Shown one piece after another: positions 33,782 through 44,970 of a DNA stretch of 64,000 nucleotides. The position numbers were made by a program, and so were the translations under genes. The stretch is from NCBI GenBank assembly GCA_029531795.1, contig JAPEIS010000008.1, positions 992,001 to 1,056,000 on the forward strand. Reading direction: 5' to 3'. The notes under the pieces are model-generated. The model was not told the origin of the DNA and did not search any database. It worked only from the letters and a program-made list of their open reading frames with translations. The first letter of the stretch is position 1. Each line of letters begins with the position of its first letter. This stretch comes from Sclerotinia nivalis. Its lineage: Eukaryota; Ascomycota; Leotiomycetes; Helotiales; Sclerotiniaceae.

Positions 33782-35246
33782 TTTGGATATTTGTTTTTGA
33801 GGTAATATTTATCAAATTGATGTCGTGTTTAGGTGGAACAAATATATTTGGTTGAATCGGAAGCTCTTTGGTTTGTTTGATTTGTGAAGGTGGGTAGGAT
33901 TCGCTGAATTTGTCTCCGGTCTGTAAGGCTGGGCTAATGCGCTATTTCTGCCTAGTCTAGTGAACTTACAAGGCACTTAGATTCTGCTGTATAGAAATCT
34001 CAAGATAATTCTCTCTTTTGTATCTATAAAGAAGTGATGGTAAGATTTTGAGTTGTCAAGTATCAATTGTGTTTCGTCCTTATGGCAATCTTCGTTCTTC
34101 AAATGATTTTACGAAACCTTTCAAGTTAATTATTTTATCAGAACAAAGAAGGAAAACAGCTATAAGCTTCAGGATCGTATTAATGACGCAGCTCCAAGAA
34201 ACTAGAGCTAAAATTGACGAGCCCCACATTGAACCTTTCCTATTTTGTTATAAGTTCCCCTGTCAAACGTCCCTTCTCTTCCAACACTATTCACCGCTTT
34301 CCACTCTTCACTCAATCTTCACTCTTCACTCAATCTTCACTCACACCAACAAACACAATTGCAGAGCGAGAAATTGCCAAGTTGAGGTTAATGTTTGCCA
34401 GTCACATGCCCACTGCCAAGATTTGAATCTGCAATCGTTGTGCTTACGATACAGCGGTCAGCTTCGTTGCATTGTAAGATTACCTAGTACCTACTAGAAT
34501 GGCAACCTCTTATCCTCCCAGAAAGGAAGTTCCTTAACAGCCACAAAAACGGCCTCGACCGTCCTTGCATACTACTAGGTAGTTGCAATGAATCGCGTAA
34601 GTGCGCCCTGGTTTAGGGATTTATCAATTCAAGGATGCTTTATTTCTGGATACTCCTGTGTTTTGCGTTTCGGGCGACTTGTTAATCTTTTGGGGCTTTT
34701 CGGGTGATTTGACAATCTATTTGGAGTTTGAAAGACGACTTGAACGATTCATCTGATATGAGTTGATTCATTTGATTTGGGAGATTTATCTGATTTATCC
34801 GATTTGAAAGATTTATCTGACCAGTTTGAGTAACTCGATTGATTTAAGTGATTCCATCCATTCGAGTTACCTATTTCATTGATTCGAGTATTTCACCTGA
34901 TGCAAATAATTTAAATGAATCATTTCAATGAAGCTTTTCTCCCACAGTGTGTACAGGATTCTGTAATGGCGACAAACTAACGATCTGTTTCTGGTTTTTA
35001 CCTCTATGCACACTTTGTCTTTTAATTAATTACGGAAGAGCTATCGTTCTTGAAAGTTTAGATATAAAACGGCTGATCAGTGTCACTCTGCTTTGAGGTT
35101 TCATTGGAGATATGGTCACATTGATGATAGGTTTTCCATTCTCATTAAGTTATTAAATCATTCTGAAAGTCCTTGTTGTAGCCGTCCTCAGCTCTTACAT
35201 GCCTATGCGCCGCTGTCCATTCGAATCTTAACATTCAGGTGTTGTG
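33782..35246. other. Intergenic with degenerate short-period repeats
   Basis: The stretch 34690-34900 is built from imperfect words such as GATTTATCTGATT and GATTCATTTGATT, with periods of about 9-12 bases. No coding frame is supported; the 149-codon frame at 34048-34497 lacks any motif and spans the tandem repeat below. Confidence 0.5.
34303..34338. repeat. 18-bp tandem repeat, two perfect copies
   Basis: ACTCTTCACTCAATCTTC occurs twice head to tail in a pyrimidine-rich stretch. Confidence 0.85.
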
Positions 35247-35748
35247 TTAAGCTCCTCCCTGACCATAGAATGTTGCATCAAACTGTTGCAATTTGAGGCT
35301 CATTCTGTGCGCCGCAGCCAAAGTTCTCTCCAAGTTACCGCCGTCATGGTGAGTCGGCGAGGCGTATGGGACCGGACAATCATTTTCGGCGAGATAGCGT
35401 TCAATACGATGAGCGGAGAAGCCTTTGGCTTCGGTGGAGGAGGTATTGTATGAAGGATGGTCTGAAGTGTTGTTTGTGCTAGAGGAAAGAAGAAGATGTT
35501 AGAGCTGGATACTATGAAGATACAACAAAGCGGTCGAAGAGGTTAAGGTGAAGCGCAGAGGGCGCGTCAGGATGAGGTCAGAGAAAGAGTCGGTCGGATG
35601 GTAGAAAAGAAAGAAATACCAAGCAACGACATGGTAAGTCAAAGCCTGGTACAATCGAGTACGCGAAGCAAGAAGAGGAACTGTCGACTTACTCGGAAGT
35701 CACAGAGCCTTGTACGGCAATGCGAGAGCTTTTACTGGTGTTCGACAT
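35247..35748 (-). CDS. Small two-exon family protein, copy B (95 aa)
   Basis: Minus strand: exon 1 35693-35748, intron 35479-35692 (214 bp, GTAAGT to CTCTAG), exon 2 35247-35478; phase 2. The N-terminal box MSNTSKSSRIAVQGSVTS matches copy A at 13 of 18 positions. The Ser/Thr/Asn linker starts Thr-Asn-Asn-Thr-Ser, exactly as in copy C. The C-terminal box reads Arg-Ile-Glu-Arg-Tyr-Leu-Ala (43-49), Val-Pro-Tyr-Ala (55-58) and HRMSLKLQQFDATFYG (76-91). The antisense frame on the plus strand (35244-35453) is an artefact; it resembles the antisense frame of copy A, which is how the homology first shows. This is the most compact copy, with the best splice sites and a TATA-like run upstream, so it is probably the best-preserved. 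Function unknown. Confidence 0.8.
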
Positions 35749-35888
35749 GATTGCTTTGCGCGGTGAAAGTAGCCAGGTGTACTGTACGTGAGTGGTAATA
35801 ATGGGCTGCCAATTGAACCGCAAAAGCGTTTGTTGAAAGATAGTCATTGAGAGAAAGAGGTGAGTAAAAATCTTGGAATGTTGGCGTC

Positions 35889-35896
35889 TTTATATA
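35889..35896 (-). promoter_or_regulatory. Candidate TATA box of small-protein copy B
   Basis: TATATAAA on the minus strand, about 141 bp upstream of the copy B ATG. Copy D has a TATATATA run at a similar distance (49403-49411, about 145 bp). Confidence 0.45.
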
Positions 35897-36429
35897 TGTA
35901 TTGCAGAGTGTCCAAAGGAGTTCGATTTTTCTGTACCTCCCGCCCATTAAACAAAAATAATGACATTGATCGAAACTTACCGTTTTTGCTATCATTGATC
36001 CGTTGCCGGTATTACAGGGGCATTGTAAAGGCTGTCGGGGATTATTGAGTGATAATGTGATACGATTGGGAGGTGGGTTCTCTACCGATGTGGCTGTGTC
36101 TAAAATTTCGGCTAATGGAAACATACTACCTACCACTCCCAGAGGAATTTGCAACAGGATTTAAAGGCTGAAAATAATAAGGCAAAAGAAGATTTCGCGA
36201 ACCATTTTACAAATCACCACATTCGGTGAAGACTTTGTACAAATCAGGTTAGGTTCAAGCCAATCTAAACGGGATTGTTTTCCATTCCTCATTAATCTAA
36301 ACGGTATCGCTTTTTTTTTGACATGACGTTTGCAGCGGCGTTACATGCGGTGAAAAATGCAATTTAGTCTCCTGTGGATATTCCGTGACTGATATCCACA
36401 GTTATTTTGTTATAGAAAGAACTTTGTGG

Positions 36430-36648
36430 CCAACCGACTCACTTACTTTTTCGCTTTGAACTATCCATCAGATCTGATGTATGCAGTGTGTGCAGAGGGC
36501 GTAGCGTGGCCTTGTTGCGCATCCTGTGTAACTACTCGAGTACAGTTTACTTGATGATCAGGGTTATACCACATGGGATACACCCACCATTGCGTGGTCA
36601 ATCGACTCATTTACTTTTCAGCTTTCAAGCTCCGAACTATTCATCAGG
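36430..36648. repeat. Degenerate direct duplication, about 50 bp units
   Basis: The stretch at 36430-36472 (AACCGACTCACTTACTTTT, then a CTTTGAACTATCCATCAG end) recurs at about 36598-36648 with substitutions, mostly C/T and A/G, and a short insertion. The units lie about 168 bp apart. Confidence 0.6.
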
Positions 36649-36901
36649 ACTAAGGAAGACCTTACCACAATTACAATGCGATTTGACATTTTTGTTTTAT
36701 CTCTCTCAAATATCTTGAAGTTGGAGTTATATTAAAACGGATATTACTTTGACGTTTGAAAATCATATTTCAAGGTTTTGATTGAAATAATTGTGAATTG
36801 CATTTTTAATACATTTTTGAAATGGCCGATTTTTGGTGTAGGTTTTGTGGTTATGCTGTGAACCGTGACTTTGCGTGGTTTCCATACCGAGATGGCATAA
36901 G

Positions 36902-37088
36902 CAGGTCGTGAGTCTGTCCAGCAATTGCTGTCTTCCATACCACCCGTCCATTAATACACCTGCATATTTTTTGTACAGCGCATCAATACAGATCGTGTGT
37001 CTGTTTCCCAACTACTGCAATTACGAATCCTCCCTACCACCCAATCATTAATACATTTGCATATTTTCCATACTGCATACCAATACAA
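36902..37088. repeat. Degenerate tandem repeat, two units of about 87-100 bp
   Basis: Unit 1 (36902-36988) and unit 2 (36989-37088) share CAGRTCGTGNGTCTGT, TACCACCC, CATTAATACA and GCATATTTT in the same order. Differences are largely transitions, as expected after repeat-induced point mutation. Confidence 0.65.
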
Positions 37089-38748
37089 CGCGTTTTTTCC
37101 ATACACAGGGGTAAATCAAATAAGTCAATAAATCAAATAAATCAAGTTGAGTCGCTCGAAGATCAGACCCACATAGTTTGGCGATTTTCAATCTACGGAT
37201 TATCCATGAACTATACTCAACCGTGGAATAATATTTCTACCAGGCATGCACGTCTTATACGTTGGGCTGAAAGGTGCCATCTTTCATACATGAAAATTAC
37301 AATCACCGGTAATAGATTGTATCCGTAGCCATGGATTTCCGGGATTTCCAAGCGAGAAATCTAGATCTAGAAAGCCACGAGAACTGGATAAAATGATGGT
37401 ATACCGTATATGGACAATCATCAATCCTTAAAGGCGGTGTGGCTTTTATTATGATTACATGATCGTGTTATGTTTCAGCGTCGACTTACCTGCCCAGGGT
37501 TTGAGCCGATTAGCTTTCGCTCCATCATAATAATGTTACACTCAAAATCCAAGTTGAGGCTCCGCATTTCAATGCTGTCCTGACCACGAGTAATAAGATT
37601 TAATGCCAAGTTATTTCACGCCTAGTATCGTGATTCAAAACTGCCACGGCGAATGTTTTTACCCCAACTCTAAATTCAATTAATTTATTTTATTCAGCTC
37701 AGGGCTTTGCCTTCTTTGCCTCTTGCCCTTTCTAGTTTTTCAAGACTGTATGAAAGTCTGATCCTAATGAGATCTTTTTTTATTAAAAAAGCGTCATATA
37801 TCTGGTCTTGGACAACACTTGTCGGTTCGCTTGCCGCTATGTCAGCCTAAGAGCTTCCATCATTAGCTGACTGTACAGCATCTAACTTAATAATTCAAGG
37901 GAGTTCTTTTTTCCTTGTTTAATTCATTTCTGTATAGAGTTTCGAATAGCCCGGAGTAGCAGATTAGATGTGAGCTTTCCAAGTTGTTTGAGTATTTCGA
38001 GGGATTTAGATGTGCTAATTGGTCCCAATGTTTGAAAGTCTGCTGCTGTTGGACCGCAGTCCGGACTATTGGACTCATTCTTTGTGCATTAGATTTATCC
38101 TTCATCCCCAGCACTTGGCGAAGAGCGTCGCTGAAGTCACTCATTTTGGTGTAACGATCTCTCCACTATTCACACCTCAACCCCGTGCATCAAAGTATCC
38201 ATGCGACTGGATTGATTTCATAATCATTTGGGTGCCATCTGAACTTCGAAGGACAAATGAATATGAGAGACAATACGCTCGTTGACGCACTTTTTGTCTA
38301 GCCGAGTATCCTCCTTTACTAACTACGTCCTACATTTTGTGTCGCGTTGCATCCCAAGAGAACACTTTATGGGCTATCAGGGCTTAATGAAAGGCAACCT
38401 GGTTATTACTTCAAGAAGCATCCTGAAAGCCACAGTTCGTCTATGTTCCCGTCCTCTCATGTTGTGAACGACGTCTAGATCCACCCATAGTGGGTCTGAA
38501 CTGCATGAACGGGGTGGGGAACAGCCGTCTTGTGTAGTTCCTGTGGAGAAAGAACTGTCGGATCGAGCCACACTCGCGTAACTGAACATTGATTAATTGC
38601 TGATCATCCTTGCCCTGGCTATTCTTTGCATGGGCTAGTTAGTTCCAACTTTGTTGAACATGCAGCACTGCAAGGTATCCACATCCACTAAGTAAATAAG
38701 TATATAAAGAGCTACCACCTAATAACTTATCTCTTTAGAAGAACCATA

Positions 38749-39229
38749 ACGTAACTTGACTAGAAGTGGGTCATGTCATAATATGGGTCAGGTACCTTTA
38801 CACCAAATTTTGTATATAAAGGTACTTAGAGCGACTTTTTATATCTCTAGAAATACTAGAGATATAGTTTCAATATTTTGAAGTATGATATATTCAATAT
38901 AAATATTTAATATGACAAAGTATTATACAGAGACGAAAATGTTTAATAAAAATATTAAAGTTTCTTTCAAATTTTCAATTTTGCCTAACAAAAATTACTA
39001 TGGGAATTTTTTAAATCGTATTAATTCAAGAACAAGATTCTCAACAATTGTTTTATAACTTGAATACTGTATTTCTATTAGATATTAAACCAAATTATCA
39101 AAGGTTTAAATTTTATCTTTAATATTTGTAGAGTTATAAAAAGCCACTCTAAGTACCTTTACATACAAAATTTGGTGTAAAGGTACCTGACCCATATCAT
39201 GACATGACCCACTTCTAGTCAAGTTACGT
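38749..39229. mobile_element. 481-bp MITE with 95-bp terminal inverted repeats
   Basis: The left 95 bases (38749-38843) match the reverse complement of the right 95 bases (39135-39229) with only about four differences, all transitions. The ends start ACGTAACTTGACTAGAAGTG. The element is flanked by TA on both sides (38747-38748 and 39230-39231), the target duplication of Tc1/mariner-type transposons. The interior is extremely AT-rich and has no frame, so it is non-autonomous. The highly similar arms suggest recent activity or gene conversion; the transitions fit mild RIP. Confidence 0.9.
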
Positions 39230-39294
39230 TAGTCCATACATCTCGAATTCAAATCGAACGTGTACATATCCAATTTTTTTCATTAACCTCAAAA

Positions 39295-40107
39295 ATGACC
39301 ACCTCTGCTCGCCCGACTATCGTCCTTTTCGCGGGCGCATTTGCCGACCCATTTTGTTTCCATCGCATCTTGCCTCACTTTTTAAAAGCTGGCTATCCCA
39401 GCATTTACGTACGGATTCCTTCTTTAAACCAAGACCCATCGGAATTCGCTTCATGTCTATGCCAACGATGCTTCGGAGAGTCGGAAGAAATATACTGTTC
39501 CCACTTATTGAGGAGCGGCACAGAGACGTGACCGTCTTCACCCACTCCTATGGTAGAATCGTTGGAGATGCTACTGCTGGTGGTTTTAGCAAATCGCGCA
39601 TAGTTCTCGCAACGAAGCAGGTGGTATCCCTGGGACTGGTACATTTAGTTAGAAACATTGTTTCTGAAGGCGAGACTTTGCTTCGAGCCGTTGGAGGTGC
39701 ATCTTCCTTTTATTAAAGTAGGAAACGGAAGTCTAGTCCCACTCAAATACATTATTTTTCTCAATACTGATCTCGATTTTCGTCTAAATCTAGCCATCTC
39801 CAGGGTTCGCCATTATATCGTCAGTGATACAAACTCTCTATACAGACACAGATGCATCGTTAGCACCAGCTCTAGAAGCGGCTATGATTCCTCATGCCCT
39901 GGCAGCATTTTAAACTCTAGCTTCTGCTCCTGCTCGTGCAGAAACAGTGTTTGATGGACTGATGTTTTATATTCATACTTTGGATGATCAATGTATTCCT
40001 ACAAGATATTCAAATTGTGAAGAGTGGCGTCAATTGGGAAATTGCTAATCTTAAAACTTCCCATTGTCCTTTTGTTAGTTGTCCGGAAGAACTTGTGTCA
40101 AGGTGAT
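39295..40107 (+). pseudogene. Alpha/beta-hydrolase pseudogene
   Basis: The start MTTSARPTIVLFAGAFADP is typical of fungal alpha/beta hydrolases (Ala-Phe-Ala-Asp-Pro oxyanion region). Homology then continues in other frames: a nucleophile-elbow region with His-Ser-Tyr-Gly in frame 3 (about 39456-39713), a stop at 39714, Leu-Glu-Ala-Ala-Met-Ile-Pro-His-Ala in another frame with a stop at 39911, then Tyr-Ile-His-Thr-Leu-Asp-Asp-Gln. A final shift near 40030 leads to Thr-Ser-His-Cys-Pro-Phe, the catalytic His region. At least three frame changes and two stops break it. The elbow reads Thr-His-Ser-Tyr-Gly-Arg, with Arg in place of the usual Gly. The MITE ends 64 bp upstream of the former start. 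No introns explain the breaks. Confidence 0.85.
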
Positions 40108-40496
40108 TGTGAGGATCTGAAGGGAGAGCAACAATTGGAGATCCGCTCTCGCGCCCCCCACTGCCCCACCATAGTGAGGATTGTATATATTTTTCTTCTC
40201 AATATTCACGATTCGAGAATGCTGCGCGGATACTCCTTTATGCCCTTTGCCCAGTCTCTATGTGTCATCTTTTAAAGTCTTCTGCAAAAAGTGGTATGTT
40301 GAAGGATTTCTGCTCCAGCGGCAAAACTATCACCTCCTTGGTAGCTGGCTCGCTACACTACCATCCTCTATGTTACCCATAATTTTGAGTTATTAATAGC
40401 TCACGATAAAAGACCAGGCGAGAGCTAGATCTTCATATTACTCACCCAACAACCACTAACCGGTCTAATCCAATCGCCTAACACCTCTCAAAATCC
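40108..40496. other. Intergenic, no gene seen
   Basis: Flank between the hydrolase pseudogene and the stop codon of the 284-aa gene. Confidence 0.5.
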
Positions 40497-41476
40497 TCAA
40501 TGCTTCCCATAATCTCCCCACCGACTTTTCAAATCATCATACTCCTCATCTTCTAATCCCAACTTCCTATTAACCATTCTCTCCACCCTCTTAACTAACC
40601 TATCCTCTTCCGCCTCCGTACCATCCCAAGCCGCTTCACCCATAACCCCTGGATCTTTTACACTGAAAAGCTCTTCGGGACCATCTTCCACTACCTTATG
40701 AAACCCGGTATAAATCGCCTTTGTGAACTTTTCCGCTTGGGCTTTTCCCCTCTCATCATAATCTCTAGTTCGAATAACGCGACGTTTGCGATCACGAGAG
40801 ACGTGGTTTAAGCGAGCGTAGGCCCAATCATCAGGGCAATCGATATAGAAACCTTTTGGAAGCCAGAGTCGTAGCCAGTTGATGAACGTTACGAAGACGG
40901 AATCTTTGGTGGTGGTTTTACAGTCGTCGGGGTTTTTCTGTGCGGGTATACATGGTGAGATTTTGGTGGAGGGGGTGAATGGTGCATGGGGAGATTAACT
41001 TACGATGGACTCGACTTTGCTGAGTTCAAACCCTAAAATTGTGTATACACTCCACTGATATGCATCTATTAGTGTCGTTTTTGAAGATACATATGTGTGA
41101 GAGAAACACTTACCAAAGCAGCATGACGATAAATCATATCAATAGTTTGGCAAGGTGGCATGTGAATCACACCAATGAGCCCATGCGACTTGGCGCTTCT
41201 GAAGTAAACTCCATTTCTGTTATGGGCTCTGCCATTTTGATCAAACCACACAGCAGGGCAATTAACTGTTCCATTTGAGACTCTGACACCTCCATCTCTG
41301 TCATAAGCAACAAGTGCAAGTCGTTCATCGTGATCCTTCTTTTCGTCAAGTCGATAGAAGTGTAGTTCAGTTGGGTGAGATAGCTCGTGGATGTGTTTTG
41401 ACATATTTCGGAATAATCGCGTAGTGATAATCTGGTTTGGAAAACTATGGAAATTTTGCAAAGAGGATACCTCCAC
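40497..41476 (-). CDS. Uncharacterised 284-aa protein
   Basis: Three exons on the minus strand: 41114-41476, 41004-41054 and 40497-40937; introns of 59 and 66 bp, both phase 0. The start could be the ATG at 41476 or the in-frame ATG at 41404 (260 aa); the latter has a more natural soluble start (MSKHIHELSHPTELHFYRLD). The first part has alternating beta-like segments with Leu-Val-Ala-Tyr-Asp-Arg-Asp-Gly-Gly and Trp-Phe-Asp-Gln-Asn-Gly. The 17-codon middle exon (WSVYTILGFELSKVESI) links to a Trp-rich segment with Phe-Ile-Asn-Trp-Leu-Arg-Leu-Trp-Leu-Pro. The C-terminus is charged, with Arg-Trp-Gly-Asp-Tyr-Gly-Lys-His. No signal or membrane helix is seen. I do not recognise it. The clean splice sites and continuous composition argue for a real gene. 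Confidence 0.7.
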
Positions 41477-43738
41477 ATAAATAGGTGAAAATTTGCGGTC
41501 GTGCTGACGTGGGGGCGCAAAATAAAGGTTTATTGCAGGGTATAGGGGTTCTTCATAAAGTCTTTGGCGCTTTCCTAAGCCTTTAGTTGGACAGCAAACC
41601 AGCTGCGCATGGCAAGGTAATTGAGCAATGATCGCAATACTATGAGATTTAATTCGCTGAATTGGTTACTCTCCAGCGGTGTGGAACAAGAGGTTGCAGC
41701 AAATATGATGCAAACGGGTGTTTAGACACAATGGAGAGCATGAGACCTGCACCTAGACGAGCCAGCTAAGGACCGGATCAATGGATTATCGGGATTTTTT
41801 GCTGAATAATCTCATGGGAATAAATCATTATGATCTCAAGACAAGACCCGCCGACCTACCTACGTAAATGTAAGGTCTCTCTAATGTCCTGTACGATACA
41901 ATCCACGTCCACCGAGCACACCCGACAAAATTCTTTCGATATACATTTCATTGGCCAAACTAACCATGCCTATCCGCAAAAATTACTGGATGGAAGCCTT
42001 TTGATTGTTATCCTAGCATTGATGCCTTCCCTATGATGAACCCAACATATCAGACAATTGAACTCATGCATCCACAATGTCAAACATACTGTAAGATATT
42101 GTCGTACTAACAACCAAACATATGAGACTAGATCTTGATGCTCATCTCGGATCAAATTTCAGCATGTAGCTGGTCAACATAAAACAAGTAGTCTGCACCA
42201 CTTAGGGCGGTTTTCGAGCCAATGGACCGTTCAGCATGAAGACTTTGCCTCCATCGACCTTACAAATTCGATGATGTGATTCGACAGATCTTCACTCGAG
42301 GTCTGGAAATACAACATTAAAATGTTAGTGGTCACTAAGAGAGCACTAAGCCACGACCCAGAGGATAAGATCATTCTTTGCCGGTAATAACGCGGACGAA
42401 CCAAACGCACGGACTTAGATTAGTAACAATAGGCTATCTAAGCTGATCAACACATTCGCCTCGCTAACAACGGCATTTTGCTATAGTATCTTCCGAGTTT
42501 TCGGCAAAGCAGTACACTGCTGATATCTCCGTGCAGGGTGAGCAAAGCTCTAGGTCTACCACCGGCTGGCTGCAAGGGTCCGAATCTATCGGGGTAGAAA
42601 ATAGATGGATGTGATTTGATTAAAAGAATGGCTAGGGTAAATGAGCCACCCTTTGGCACTGGAACTAAACCAAGTTTAGGCCCATGGATGGGATTTGATA
42701 AAATCGCTCCTTCTACTTTTGTAATGCCCCTCAAAATCAAAGCAGACAGCTAGCTTCCTGAATGTTAGAGTACTGTAGAGTAAATACTATATAAGATTGT
42801 ATATCGATAATGATTATAGGAAGTAATATTATATAAATCGATACATCTCATTAAGTAAAATGATTAAAGATAATTTTAACTTTGAAGACAACACAGCCAA
42901 ACCTTGAAAAAAAAAACAGATCAGTTTCAATAATCTTTTATGGAAAAATTTATCAAATCTTTTCTCGGAAAGATTCGTTATTTGCAAGGACAGCGGTGAA
43001 GCGAGAGTGATGAAGGAGGGAAGGTAATGGTTTGTTTCTGCTTACCTTTCTATTCATAAATCATCCATGTCCATGTCTATTGACGCAAGCCAAAGTACCG
43101 GTACACCCTGTGGCATGTGAAAGTGCTTTGGATGGATACGATCAGAAAAGGCTCTACACAGGCACGTGCCATAAGTTGGTACAGTACCCCGACACAATGA
43201 GCCTTTTCCGGGATTAAAAAATATCCATTTCAAACGATTCCTCCAATCAAATTGAAATAACCTTATTTGAAATAGGCTTAGTGTTTGTTGCAGCGCTTAC
43301 CGTTAATGCTGAGCCCCACGTTAAAATCTCAACACCGGCAGCAGAAGCACCCGGAAACTATGTATGTGGGGAGCCCGTCGCGTTTCGGTACGAGAGCGTC
43401 GGGATCAATCAAAAATCTTGGCTTCTTTCTACTTAAGGCTTTACTTTACGTGGGGTTTATATTTCACATAATCATGGGTCCTATTGGTTGTTTGAGTCTG
43501 GTTCGCAAAAATCACCCTTTGCCTCGTCCTTCCTAACCTCGCACTTCAGACAAAGTAGGATGATGGTAGCAATCATGTATAAGAACTGTTGCATCCTCGA
43601 GATTATTTTCCAATTGCATCTTTCCCTATATCATTTTATTGTCTTTTCGGCGCCTTCGACCCTACGATCACGTGCATCATCAATTCTTGCAATATCATAT
43701 ATCCTTTTCCATATTAAAACCCCATCTCGTTCACCATC
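41477..43738. other. Intergenic, possible decayed gene at 42202-42740 (-)
   Basis: On the minus strand a 97-codon frame (42447-42740) and a downstream piece ending Gly-Gly-Lys-Val-Phe-Met-Leu-Asn-Gly-Pro-Leu-Ala-Arg-Lys (stop at 42202) look protein-like. They are in different frames and no intron joins them convincingly. I see no family match. Confidence 0.35.
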
Positions 43739-44439
43739 ATGGCTAGCCAATCCTCCAATGTTATTTTAAAAGACTCTGCTACCTCTTCGTAAGCAAAAAC
43801 TCTATTTATTTTCCTCCATCTCTTATAAGTATTATGCGACTCTGAGAGAACGAACTTTCTTCCCCATTACCTTCTGTTCAACAACAAATTTTGATTTACT
43901 CCTCTTGCCAGTCCACAACATACTATTCTCCCCTTCCGCCTTCTTTTTCTTTTATATCCTGGCCTAATAATCTTTATATCCTTACCGCTTTCATTTCTTC
44001 ACTCTGACTTCCACCTTTGTCTTCGCTTTCTCCCATTTATCTCTTGTCTGATTCCATCACCTTCTCCAACGATTCATTAATTCTATGAATCTATTCCTGT
44101 CGCGTCGCTTCAACATATTCTGACCGTTATCTCTCCTCGTCTAGCACAAACAATACCTCATCCCAGCCCCTTTCATCCACAAGATCCGCAGAATCACGAA
44201 GAATTACTGCCTTTCGCATCCAAAGTTACCTTGCCGATCCAGATACCTCTGTTCCATTCGCAACCACAGTCAATACTACCAGATCCGGTGGTCACAAACA
44301 GCTCAGTAGAGTCGCGGTCGCCGGGTACAGGATGGGTACTATTCTGAAGGAGTTCTATGAGGCTTTTGGTGGTAATGCGGCCCAGAATGATGGCGATGAT
44401 AACCACGCTTCCAATGAGAGAAATAGCACTAGCTCTTAA
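43739..44439 (+). CDS. Small two-exon family protein, copy C (114 aa)
   Basis: Exon 1 43739-43788, intron 43789-44144 (356 bp, GTAAGC to TCTAG), exon 2 44145-44439; phase 2. The N-terminal box MASQSSNVILKDSATS is the most diverged of the four. Exon 2 starts Thr-Asn-Asn-Thr-Ser-Ser as in copy B. The C-terminal box has Phe-Arg-Ile-Gln-Ser-Tyr-Leu-Ala-Asp (40-48), Val-Pro-Phe-Ala (53-56) and AVAGYRMGTILKEFYEAFGG (74-93). A unique acidic Asn/Ser-rich tail (94-114) follows. The minus-strand frame 44194-44406 is its antisense shadow. Like the other copies it has no signal peptide, cysteine pattern or membrane segment. Function unknown. Confidence 0.78.
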
Positions 44440-44970
44440 ATCCCTTGGATAGATGGTGTATTGGTTGAAAGCTTGGGTGTTTAAGGGAACGCGACCACAA
44501 GAACTATAAGGCAGTCGGATGGAGTAAGGAGATCACTTGATGAACTGATGACTCGATGAATAACTTTCGATTCTTTGGCAACAATTATGGGGTATATCTT
44601 TGAGTGTGGGTTGGCATGCCCTGGATGGTGTACGTTAGAGGAGAAATTAATTTCGTTGACAAACAATTCAAAGCTTCTCCTTTTAATTCTCGCTTAAGCT
44701 TTTGTGAGATGTCTATTGTTGAACAGGTTCGAATCTCTTTAACTAGTTGTAGATCATGTAACAATTATGCAATAAGTGATACTCATAAAACGATGGGACC
44801 AAAAACCGTCAAAAGGCAACGTACGGAGGTTGATGGAGGAAGTATTGTAAGACACATCAAAAAATGACCGTGTTTGTTCCACAAACAGGGGTTCTGACCA
44901 ATAATATTATCATGCTGATTGAAAATTTGTATGGTGAAATCTAAATTTCAAGAATTACTAGCAAAATCAT

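Larger units (their letters stand above)
35749..38748. other. Repeat-rich intergenic region, no supported gene
   Basis: Short frames only. A minus-strand frame at 37887-38144 (85 codons) looks slightly protein-like at its N-terminal half, but nothing supports it further. Two degenerate duplications are listed separately. Confidence 0.45.

Noticed and set aside
34048..34497. Open frame of 149 codons on the plus strand
   Set aside because: It crosses a tandem repeat and has no domain or splice support.
34380..34500. tRNA-like sequence on the minus strand with a CGT-containing loop
   Set aside because: The anticodon and T-stems pair poorly and the acceptor strands do not match, so it does not fold as a tRNA.
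37887..38144. Minus-strand frame of 85 codons with a partly protein-like N-terminus
   Set aside because: Nothing downstream or upstream continues it, and the opposite strand holds a frame of equal length.
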